Shown in pieces: positions 1 to 8,839 of a DNA stretch of 64,000 nucleotides. Source of the stretch: Linepithema humile (taxonomy: Eukaryota > Arthropoda > Insecta > Hymenoptera > Formicidae). The stretch's first letter is position 1. Every line of letters begins with the position of its first letter. The stretch is from contig NC_090133.1 in the NCBI RefSeq assembly GCF_040581485.1, positions 17,732,001 through 17,796,000 on the forward strand, written 5' to 3'. The notes beneath the pieces are model-generated. The model was not told the origin of the DNA. It saw nothing but the letters and a program-made list of their open reading frames with translations, and searched no databases. Made by a program: the position numbers and the translations under genes.

Positions 1-383
1 CGACTGTTCGAGAGTATATCAGACGCCGATGGAAATGTTCTCGTTCGAGCCTCTTCTGATGCCGGATAGCGGAGAGACGTCGGTCTACGAGCGGCGCGAG
101 ATATGCGCACGCGAGTGCGAGAGACGTGAATCACGTCGGGCCGATGACAGATTTCACGACTGAGCTTGAAAACGGTTTCACAATATTTTAAAATTATACT
201 AGCGTGATAATTGAAAATTTTACGCGATGCAAAAAACTAAGACTGCAAACTAAGACAGAAAGTTAAAGACTATGATTGGATTGCATCTTAAAAAATATTG
301 TTAGGCTTATAGAATACTGAGAGAGAATAATTCTTTTGTTGTCTGGCAATTTAAATTTCTTGTTATATCTCGGCTGATCACAG
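1..383 (+). other. SoxE intron (3' portion) inside the HMG box
   Basis: No HMG-box N-terminal half is encoded here in any frame, so this is read as the 3' end of the intron that interrupts the HMG box. It begins with a CpG-rich segment to about 170 and turns AT-rich toward the acceptor at 383. The upstream exon lies outside the window. Confidence 0.75.
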
Positions 384-720
384 ACTCCTGTCCGAAAACG
401 ACAAGAAACCCTTTATCGAAGAGGCCGATCGCCTGCGCGTTATTCACAAGCGCGAGCATCCCGATTACAAGTACCAACCCCGACGCCGGAAGCAGAACGG
501 GCCGTCTTCCGGCCGCGAAAATTCACCCTCGAGGAACCAGAGCAACGTGACGTTCAGCGTTTCCAGGTCCTTGAAACAGGAAGACATGAGTCCTCGAGGT
601 GTTCAAGGACCCAATTCACCGCAAAGTGGTGTGAGCTCTTCGCCACCCACGACACCCAGTCAGGGTCTGTCACCGCCGACACCCCCCACGACACCCAGAG
701 GACAGCACTACGTTAATCAG
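384..720 (+). CDS. SoxE (Sox100B-like): SoxE transcription factor, internal exon with the second half of the HMG box
   Basis: This exon of a group E Sox protein begins after a cag acceptor at 381-383 with the last base of a split arginine codon. It then encodes [18 protein letters not shown]... to ...[10 protein letters not shown] (385-492), the C-terminal half of the DNA-binding HMG box, including the basic RRRK end that serves as a nuclear localisation signal in the family. Known vertebrate SoxE genes have an intron at the same place, in KLWR|LL, which supports group E over B or F. The rest is Ser/Pro-rich and carries PPTPPTTP at 673-696, a motif typical of Sox8/9/10. A GT donor follows at 721, and the exon ends in phase 0. 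The protein bends DNA at ACAAT-type sites in the nucleus; in insects it acts in gonad and gut development (family knowledge). The N-terminal half of the box lies upstream of the window. Confidence 0.95.
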
Positions 721-1049
721 GTACCTGATTAATTTGTCCTTTATGATTTGCCGAAATTTTATGACTTAATGAGAAAAATGATATTTAAATAATTATATCG
801 ACGTTATTCAGTTATTCTGTTGTCTCTAAATTATTACAAATATTGAATTATAATAAAGTTGGCGCAAAAATAAAATCTTTGTAATTCTAAATTACAACAT
901 GCATTTAAATAATTCAACAAATTTGTATGCAATTAAGATAAAAAGTCAAATTGATATGTCGTTGTATTAAAATCATATTCAAATGAAAAAATAAATTTTT
1001 TGATCGACTATGAATATAATTATCTAAGGCCACTTTTACCCGATAAGAG
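721..1049 (+). other. SoxE intron
   Basis: A short AT-rich intron between the PPTPPTTP exon and the K2-like exon. The donor is gtacct at 721. The 3' end is at 1049, or at 1106 if the second in-frame acceptor is used. Confidence 0.8.
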
Positions 1050-1420
1050 TCAGTTGCATCATGCCAATCGCCGACGTCATGCGAAATGAAAATGTTTAAT
1101 GCGCAGAACAATCAGCTTCCGCAGAATAACACCGTGTACTATCAAGAGCTGGTCAGCGGTACGTCGTCGAGCGAATCCCCGCATCAGCAACCACCGGTCG
1201 ATCTCCGGTACATTGAAGTCGGAGACGGCCTGGCCGGCGAGGAGAACCAGTTGAATGGCCTCGGCACTTTGGGCGGGCTCGGCCTGAATCTCCCGGTGAA
1301 TTTCCAGGAGTGCGAGGTCGAGAGCAACGAGCTCGACCAATATCTACCACCCCAGAGCGCTCCGATACATCAGTATCCACCTGTGCAAGTCACCACCGCC
1401 TCGCAATGGTTACTCAACAG
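1050..1420 (+). CDS. SoxE (Sox100B-like): SoxE transcription factor, second visible exon with the K2-like activation region
   Basis: The frame continues in phase 0 from the exon ending at 720. It reads through ...NTVYYQELVSGTSSS... and a glycine/leucine stretch to NELDQYLPP at 1326-1352. That motif resembles the conserved VNEFDQYLPP at the end of the SoxE K2 transactivation region, an independent sign of group E. The donor is AG|GTAAGG at 1421, and the last two bases (AG) begin an arginine codon completed in the next exon. The acceptor is the uncertain part. AG at 1048-1049 gives a phase-0 start at 1050. AG at 1105-1106 also keeps the frame, giving a start at 1107 and removing 19 residues. 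AG at 1052-1053 would break the frame. No nearby acceptor has an ideal pyrimidine tract, so alternative acceptor use is possible. Confidence 0.88.
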
Positions 1421-1864
1421 GTAAGGAGCATCATATTTGTATATATATAATTTCACTTGCAAATTGAAGATTGCGTTTTAAAAGAATTCATGATAACATA
1501 TTGGAAGCCTCGAAGACACGCATTTTAAACAAAGATTATTATACACTCACGTATTATCTAAAAAAAAAAAAAAATATATGAGAATAATATCGATGGAATA
1601 TAAAAGTTAAATTATTCTACTTATTTTGTTATCTCTATTTGTAACTCACTCGTTATAATTATTATGTCTATTTTTTCATACATCTTTTTTCGAGCATTCT
1701 TTATCTTCAACGCAAATATTAACATCCGCACATGATTCCAGTCGACAAATAGAATGCGTCGTAAAAACATAGCTTAGTAAATTTCTTAAAATTTTCACCA
1801 ATTTTGCTTACTTCTTTTCTTCGTGCGTTTTACGAGACGTCGGGAATACGCTTTGCTTTTTCAG
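1421..1864 (+). other. SoxE last intron
   Basis: An AT-rich intron with donor gtaagg at 1421 and a pyrimidine-rich acceptor ending at 1864. It contains a poly(A) run at about 1561-1573 and nothing else recognisable. Confidence 0.88.
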
Positions 1865-2135
1865 ATACGAAGAGGAGATCGAAAGGCCGATCAAACGTCA
1901 CTGTTCCGAGCAAGCGATGGCGGAGGTATCGTCTTGGGAGGACAGGACTCAGGAAATGGTCAGGTACCACGAGTTGCAGCCTCCCCTTCCGCCGGTCCAG
2001 TACATATCCGCCCATAACGCGCATCATTCGCACGCGACTACGCAGATGAGCCATCCGCATGTATCTACGCCCTACGCGCAATACGCGCATCGCTATGTAC
2101 CTGGCATCGAGACATCGTGGCCGAATTACATGTAG
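1865..2135 (+). CDS. SoxE (Sox100B-like): SoxE transcription factor, terminal coding exon
   Basis: A strong acceptor (tttgctttttcag, ending at 1864) is followed by the base completing the split arginine codon. The exon then encodes 89 residues starting YEEEIERPIKRH and ending ...TSWPNYM, with a TAG stop at 2133-2135. The segment is rich in His, Tyr, Pro and Gln, including HNAHHSHATTQMSHPH, as expected for a C-terminal Sox activation tail that diverges quickly in sequence. With the two earlier exons, the visible product is about 325 residues if the 1050 acceptor is used. All three exons join in one frame without internal stops, so the gene looks intact here. Confidence 0.93.
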
Positions 2136-2385
2136 ACCAAAATGAGGTAAACGTGACGACATTTTTACGCTGGTGCGCCAAGAGGCACACCGGAGTATCG
2201 TTGAATGTTCGATTTATGTATAAATAAGCGAGTAAGAAAAGACATAGGTTGTCTCGGATCCACCGAGAAATATTTTAAGGACAGATTTTCGGAATTTGTT
2301 GTCGATTTTTATCTAATTCGATTCATCTATGTCGATCTTGTGTAAAAAAGATAATTAAATAAAGTCATATAAGTTTTGAAATTGC
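2136..2385 (+). other. SoxE 3' untranslated region
   Basis: This follows the TAG stop directly and runs to just past the AATAAA at 2358-2363. The exact cleavage site cannot be seen; it is inferred to lie 10-30 bases after the signal. Confidence 0.6.
2358..2363 (+). terminator. Polyadenylation signal AATAAA of SoxE
   Basis: A canonical AATAAA lies 223 bases after the SoxE stop codon and is the first perfect hexamer downstream of it. Other signals further on could be used in longer transcripts. Confidence 0.65.
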
Positions 2386-2504
2386 CCTGAAATTATTTAG
2401 AAATCAAAAACTTGTTGCTTGGTTTCAATTGCAATTAACAAATCTTCGTTAACGAAAAATCGATGCCAAGTTTATTGAAAAAGTTGTCTCCAAAATATTT
2501 GTTC

Positions 2505-2686
2505 CCGAGAAAAAATGGTACAATTGGTCAGATGTAAATATATACAATTAGTTATGACAAGATCTGAATTTTATATGATCATATAAAATTACATATGTTA
2601 TTAGATCTTTTCATAACTAATTATATATATTTACATCTGACCATATTACACCATTTTTTCTCGGTTGATAGACCGGACACCCTGTA
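2505..2686. mobile_element. Palindromic MITE-like element with a mariner-type end
   Basis: Two long arms pair with each other. CCGAGAAAAAATGG at the left matches CCATTTTTTCTCGG at 2651-2664. Further in, GGTCAGATGTAAATATA, ATTAGTTATGA and AGATCT are mirrored on the right arm, and a palindrome around TATATGATCATATA sits at the centre. The right side continues to ACACCCTGTA at 2677-2686, the kind of terminus seen on mariner/Tc1-type elements. The left terminus is degenerate. No transposase is encoded, so it would be a non-autonomous element. It lies about 125 bp after the SoxE polyadenylation signal. Confidence 0.7.
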
Positions 2687-2689
2687 GAT

Positions 2690-5600
2690 ATTTCCGTGGA
2701 TAAAGTTTTGTACGGACGCAAAACGTAAATACATTTTATTTTATTACGTCGACTATTTTATTATATAGCGTTACGAATACAGATTGTATAAATGAATTGT
2801 GATTGGAATAATCACCGCGATGTTAAGTCTTTGCGGCGTTGCTGTGGAGTCCAAAAGATAGCCAAATACAACGTAATTAACGAGATAAATCTTATTAATA
2901 AATATATACGCGAACCTGATCGCGAATTGTGTGCAGAATGCGCGGCTAATCGCGAGCTTCGTGTGATACAGTTCATAACTAGTGTAACGCAGATATCTCA
3001 GATATCACCTGCTTCGGTTTTAGAACAGCATACCTTCTCCAGGAAGGATGCCGGTGTTATCTCTAGCGTTCGATAACATTGCGAATTTATAGAACGAGAG
3101 GAGTACAGATAAATATGAAAGCTGTGTCACTTTGGGATTTCCGAGTCGTTAAAGAAATTGCGACTAAAATTAGAACCTTATCACTTCAATTCCACGTAAT
3201 TTCGGTGTCGCAACGATTATGCGATTATGAACACTCGCGTAGTATCTCACCTTAAACTAACTGACACAAGCAGTGTAATCCAAATAGAAAGGAGTATTTA
3301 ATCACACATTTTGACAAGCGCAGAATAAAGAGCATAATATAACATTTACGTAATACTGTGAATGTCCCGAAAACATTAGCAGAATTCGTCGCGAATTCGT
3401 TCCCCGCCTGACTTAATTAAGGAATATAGAGCGCATCGAATCCCGGTTGCGCTCTGATCTACTGTAGATTTATCTGCTAGAGATACTCAAGTCAGAGTAG
3501 TGGTAGAATCAAATTACTAGATTTTTCGATCATTTTTCTTGACGTCATTTCATTTTTTTATAAGCAGAACCACTTTTTTCTCTAACTTCCTTTCAATATT
3601 TGTACTCTCAAAAATTAAAGATTTTTATTCTTTCTCAAATTATCTATAATGCTTTAATTAAGATGTCAAAATACTTTGTTTCGTAATTTACTAGGATAAT
3701 TACTATTGCGCGATTATTTATTAACACACCATCGCCTGCAATCCGAGATGGTTGCGTTACATACTTTTTACTCGACGCGAAAATGGCGGATTGGCCATTC
3801 TCCGGCTTGAGAGTCTCTACTAACGTGGACGAGGCGCGGCCACGATACTCACCATGACATCATTCCATGACAGCCGGCCATTCCAAAGCGCAGAATTTCA
3901 GGCCAAACAAACAGGCCGCTCGATATATACGGTGCCCAACGGCGCGTTCCAAATGTAATAATATATATGTACGCGAGAGACGCGCGGACGCTATAAACCG
4001 TCGATCGGTCGGTTTGCCGCACGCTCGCACACGTCTCGTTCAAATAAACGGCTGAAATACGATCGAGGGTGGTAACAAATGTGCGTTTTAGCACTTTTCG
4101 TTTAACGGGCCAAAGTATTTTAGGATATAAAATTCGCATAGTCAAAGAAAAATAGAAAAACAATATTAAAAAATTATGTTTGTACAAAATGCCTCCAAAA
4201 ATTATACATATATATTTTCGAAAACAAATTTATCCAATTAACAAAATTGTTGCCTAAAATACTTAAAAAAACAATAAATTTTATCGATAAGTTAAAAAAT
4301 GATTTTTTTTTGTAATTTAATATCTGAATATCTCTGACTTTAGTTTGATTAAATCGCTGCTGGAGGCGACTGTTATATCGAGAAGGGACCAGCCTGATAT
4401 CGAGCGTGCAACTAATGTAAATGAGCTTACAGCTCCATATTTAAACATGTAGATTGCATATATTATACATTATTAACTCTTATTAGTTACTACGCTGACA
4501 GCCGTGCTTTTGTACTTAGATATTTATTCATCGCATTACGAAGATTGATAGAAAGCGTAGATTTACGTCGCAGCGTAGTTGAAAGGCGAGCATTAAACCG
4601 TAATTTATAAGTGCGATGTACGCTAATTTGTAGAAATAAAGCAACAGGAGATTAAAGTCAATTTGTCGCATTTAATCCCTTTCGCTCCCAATTTCCCGAT
4701 ACATTTACATGTTTCCCATATTTTGAAATACACAATATAATTTTCAAAATAATTATCATTTGCAGCGTTATTTCACTTCATGTTCCTCGGAATTATAACG
4801 TTCTAAATTATAATAAATCATTTAAATTCATAAATACGTGTTTAAGATACTTCTTCAACAGCCAATGTGGACACAATAATTTAATTCACGAAAAATCTCG
4901 GAAATGAGAAAAAATAAAAAGAAAAAAATTGTTTAAATGCTTTATAACGAAAGACATTTTTTTCTCGAGTCAGAGTCGATTTCAGAGGATCATGCGACGA
5001 TTTGGCGAGACCAATAAAAAATCTTATCTCGCCTTCTTAAATGATATTTGCAACGACACACGCATAGCGAAATAAAATAGTACGCGGACTAGGTCACACG
5101 CGGTAACAACGCGTCTCAAATATTTGTTGAGCCCTTTACTTCCCTCTTTTAATAGCCCGAAAACCGCGAATGGACTACTCTCACTACTCTCTGGGTCGAC
5201 GTCGAGCAAACAGGGGGGGCTTATCGAAATCCACCCGACAAGGGACGTGGGAATGTCGCGACTTTTATGTCACTTATCCGCATCTAGGAGATTAAAAGGA
5301 GAAAAGGCGCATATATAAACGGCCGTTACGCCGTGCGCGCGCGTACTTTTAACATGCGTGAGCTGACTGACACTCGGCACCCAGCTTGCATACGAATTTT
5401 CATAGACAATATTGACAATTTAAGATATGTAAATTAATAATTTAAATTGCATTTTGACATCTCTGCTAAACTTATTATTATGATTGTGTTTTTTTTCATG
5501 TTTTTCTCAGAAAGATATTAATTTTTTATCATACTTGCAATTCTTATATATTTTTTTCGACATTTATATTCTATTGTGTAATTTTAATTCTTTTATATTG

Positions 5601-6470
5601 AATTTTGTTGCGTTAGAATTGTATGGCAGATTATTTGGCGCGGCAGAAATAACTCGCGGCAATCGTTTACGATACGATACGATGCGTCTCGGTTTAGATC
5701 AAGTTGGATGACTTTTTTCTCCTCGTCGCAGACGAGCTTGACGAGAGTCAGTCCTTTCATCTCACCGTATCATCGTATGGCCGTCTGATTTTTTCCTCGC
5801 ATCGTTGTCAGTCATCAAGATTTCGATAAAATGAGCGCGATTCACTGACGAGAACAGGCAGCGAAACGGAACAAACAACGGAAATCGTGCCTGGGCTCTC
5901 TTGACCTCTTGATACGGTAGGATTTTGTGAAAAGGATAAAGAAGATGTAGCGAAGCGTCCGAGAAGCAATCGTGACATAAATGCGATAGAGTTATTTATT
6001 GAAGTACGATTGATGGGTGTTGAAAAAAGTCGCTATTTACGCTTTATCTATTTTAATTTCCTCGCGCATTCGATTTACTAGAAGACGATCGTTCTTTAAC
6101 ATCGAACAACTTCCGGGTGCTGATTTCTGGAAATCTCGAGTTTATCTCAATACAAACATCCCTTTTTTTCTCGTTTTATATACTTCCGCAATGGACTTTA
6201 ATAAAACATCACGACAGTTAATAAATTTCTTGATAAGACGTTGAAGATACTATCAGATGTTTGTAAAGAATATTAAAACTTTTCAAAACTCATAAATATT
6301 TTTTGGTGTATTTTCTATAAATCTAGATTTAGTTTGAATTCTATTTCTTGAATTTAAAAATAAAATATAATTCTGAAATAAATATTATTAAAATTAAATG
6401 TGTATTTGAAATATAGCCACAGCACATTGTTATCTTAATATTACGCTGGCAAGTGTTGGAATTTGTTTGT
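2690..6470. other. Intergenic DNA, mostly AT-rich, no gene recognised
   Basis: Only short unrecognised ORFs are seen, such as an ATG-started 94-codon ORF at 2792-3076 with no known domain. CpG-richer patches lie near 3780-4070 and 5180-5400. Each contains a TATA-like sequence: TATAAA at 3992-3997 and TATATAAA at 5312-5319. No convincing downstream exon was found for either. Confidence 0.5.
5312..5319 (+). promoter_or_regulatory. Possible TATA box in a CpG-rich patch
   Basis: TATATAAA is followed by a GC-rich stretch of about 40 bases holding alternating CG and a GTGAGC at 5359. A start site near 5340 would be expected. There is no supporting exon, so this is only a pattern match. Confidence 0.15.
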
Positions 6471-6545
6471 CCAGATAGTCAAACATTGGCAAAGAAGTTG
6501 ACAAATTTGTTGTCGATTTGCCAACATTGCTAACATTTTGCTTTT
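6471..6545 (-). repeat. Diverged dispersed repeat, copy A (inverted relative to 8764-8830)
   Basis: The reverse complement of this segment aligns over its whole length with 8764-8830. Shared blocks include GCAAAATGTTAGC, ATGTTGGCA, AATTTG and CTATCTG, and I estimate about 70 percent identity by eye. The pair lies about 2.2 kb apart in opposite orientation, as expected for two old copies of a transposable element fragment. Confidence 0.55.
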
Positions 6546-6994
6546 CGAGTTATAAACTTGTAAAAACATCTTAATGTTACATTTACGTTTTCACTCAAAT
6601 ACTCTGCTTTAGCTCGAATAAAGGACATTTCCTTCCTGCGGAAATACAACCTCGGCCTACCAAAGTGCGTTGACATTTCGTATGATAAATAAATATTTGA
6701 CCAGGCATGATGGTATCGATAAAATTTTCGACAGTTCGGGCATTCAGCGACTTGCGGAATAAAGAGTTGTACAGCTGTACAGATTGTACTACGTTTTATC
6801 GGCTGGTTATATATCCTCTTTACTATCCATTCATCGAAATCTCGCCTCGTGGCACGCGTGGACCATTGTGATTGTGGAAAAGCTTCAGAGTCAAATAATT
6901 TTTTCGATATTTAGCGAACATTCTGTCGTAAAGTTAAACTGAAGTTGTAAAACGACGTGAGAATTTAATCTTTGACACCGTATAAATCACTAGT

Positions 6995-7100
6995 GCTCAG
7001 TTCCACCAACGTAGATTAACTTTAATCTCGGTTCAACTTATTCTTCATCTTTTTCTAGTTCTAATAATTAGAAAAAGAATAATTAGAAGTGGAACTGGGC
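6995..7100. mobile_element. Imperfect inverted-repeat (MITE-like) element, probably with an internal deletion
   Basis: GCTCAGTTCCAC at 6995-7006 pairs with GTGGAACTGGGC at 7089-7100, with one G-T type mismatch. Inside, CTTTTTCTA pairs with TAGAAAAAG around a short loop. The left arm holds about 40 bases between these pairing blocks that have no partner on the right, so the right arm has probably lost a segment. No coding capacity is seen. Confidence 0.5.
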
Positions 7101-7104
7101 ATAG

Positions 7105-7143
7105 TTCATCTACCTGAGAGCACTGTGTTCATCTACCTGAGAG
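7105..7143 (+). repeat. Short tandem repeat of GTTCATCTACCTGAGAG
   Basis: Two copies of a 17-base unit with a 22-base period lie directly beside the inverted-repeat element ending at 7100. This is a local duplication and has no visible function. Confidence 0.6.
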
Positions 7144-7383
7144 ATTCTCTAAATTCTTTTAGAAATTTTGTTATACTTAAACGAAAGATTAATATAAAAA
7201 AAATATACATCATGCTGATGTAAATAAAATTTATAGTTGTATTATTTTCAAACTGTTGTTTTTTTTATAACATGATATATTGCGATGAGACTCACATTTC
7301 GATAACTCAATATACACATATATACACACATAGCAGATAAGGAAGGATCGAAGAGCTTATCGGCGCCGACACGACGATAGCTC

Positions 7384-7402
7384 TAATTAGCGCGGCAATT
7401 AG
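7384..7402 (+). promoter_or_regulatory. Possible paired homeodomain-type sites
   Basis: TAATTAG at 7384-7390 and CAATTAG at 7396-7402 lie 12 bp apart in the same orientation, in a GC-balanced block (about 7340-7760) that stands out from its AT-rich surroundings. TAATTA cores bind many homeodomain proteins. Such cores are common by chance, so a regulatory role is only a suggestion. Confidence 0.2.
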
Positions 7403-7681
7403 GGCATTTTAAGAATCGCTCTTAAATAGCCGCGGGATAAATGTCGTCTATTTATTCGCGCTGAAATTATCAATTAAATTCGCCGAGGCATCTCCTTGTT
7501 CCTCCGCGAGCGAAAAGGTGGAAGTCGTAAGGCACAATCTAATCGATCGTTCTTTCGGTACACATTAAGCAGATCCATCACACGTGTGAAACTAGATGAC
7601 ACCGCATACCCATAGAGAAGAAGGGTTTACCGCGATGGACGGTCAATAGCAAGTCAAATACGAGTAGCATTTTATCGTTGC

Positions 7682-7695
7682 GTTACCATGGTAAT
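7682..7695. promoter_or_regulatory. X-box-like palindrome (RFX-type site)
   Basis: GTTACCATGGTAAT fits the RFX X-box pattern of GTTNCC and GGNAAC half sites with a 2-base spacer, except for the final base. RFX factors control ciliary genes in animals. No gene start is visible beside it. Confidence 0.25.
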
Positions 7696-8089
7696 TATGC
7701 GGCAGATAACGATAAACCGCGCACCTAGGTACATAATCGTGTCGATACAAGTTTATCAGCAAGGAACCCCCAAAGGGGGTTCGCGTTCAGGAATTTTAAT
7801 CTTTGTCGCTGGATGCGCACAATTCCTCTAAATAATATACATTTCCATAGACAATAAATCACATATAAATCTCGAAAGACCTATCGAGATATTTTTTGAC
7901 ACGCACACTGCATTTATATTTATACTCGGATGGCAAATGTATAACAATTGAATTAGAAATATTTCACTGCATGAAAGTAAATTGTGCATGTTAATCGAAA
8001 AATGATCTCATTTATGATCTTATTGTCATTGTTATTTATATCTGTCGAGGAATAACGCATTTTGCAGTTCAACTGGCATCTCATCGCCA

Positions 8090-8625
8090 TATCTAGAGTT
8101 CGTGCTCTCGTTTCGACGAAATTGAAATATACTTCTTCGCCCCTTGTGCGTGGCGGCCGATACCGCCCCTTCCCGCCGCGGCCGTCCGCGCGCGGCACAT
8201 CTTAATTGCCAGCGGCGAGTAAAGATAATTGGCATTTGGCAGCGAGTGATCCGCGATACGCTCGACGATGGCGGCACGACGCGGTAGTTTCTTCTTCTTC
8301 TTCTTCTTCTCGGAAAGAAGTTCGTCTGTTTGTACGTTTTATAGGTCTTGAATTTACCACAGGCGTTGCGCCGACCGCGACCGCGGTCGTCTTCTTCGTC
8401 CAACGCCGATGGCAGATATGGAGAGACGCCGTCTGAAAGACGGGGGCCCCCTCTGGTCTCTCTCGTGCTCTGTTTCTTTTTTTTATCCATTTTTCTGCGC
8501 GGACGGTTTTCTCCACGGCACTTACTGACGTCGATGATGCATTAACGTAATTGCGCTTGCGTTCCGCTCGCGAGATAAGACGGACCCGCCGAAAGTCCAC
8601 CCTTTCTTTCAACATCGGCTGAAAA
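8090..8625. other. CpG-rich island with a (TTC)n microsatellite
   Basis: Base composition rises sharply, with many CG dinucleotides, and open frames appear on both strands at once, the expected effect of few AT-rich stop codons. A (TTC)n tract lies at 8288-8311. No start, splice or domain signal distinguishes any of the frames. It may be a promoter or enhancer region. Confidence 0.4.
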
Positions 8626-8763
8626 TTCGAGCTTGTTACGAGAACTCGTGTTGTTTAATTATCACATGTGAAAACTTTTTAAATTAATTGGAATTTGCAT
8701 ATTGTTAATTATTATGTGTTCTCATTATAATTACATGCTCCAATTGATGAAAATTCTCAATGA

Positions 8764-8830
8764 GCAAAATGTTAGCGATGTTGGCAGATTGACAGAAAAT
8801 TTGATTACATTGCTAATATTTGGCTATCTG
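8764..8830 (+). repeat. Diverged dispersed repeat, copy B
   Basis: This is the partner of the inverted copy at 6471-6545, sharing GCAAAATGTTAGC, ATGTTGGCA and a CTATCTG end. The surrounding DNA is AT-rich and unrelated. Confidence 0.55.
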
Positions 8831-8839
8831 AGTTGACTA

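Noticed and set aside
2792..3076. 94-codon ATG frame after the palindromic element
   Set aside because: AT-biased, no domain, no splice or promoter support. An ORF of this length is expected a few times by chance in 64 kb.
8032..8615. Two - strand frames of 137 and 152 codons
   Set aside because: They overlap each other in different frames and lie in a CpG island with a (TTC)n tract. Neither has a domain or splice signals.
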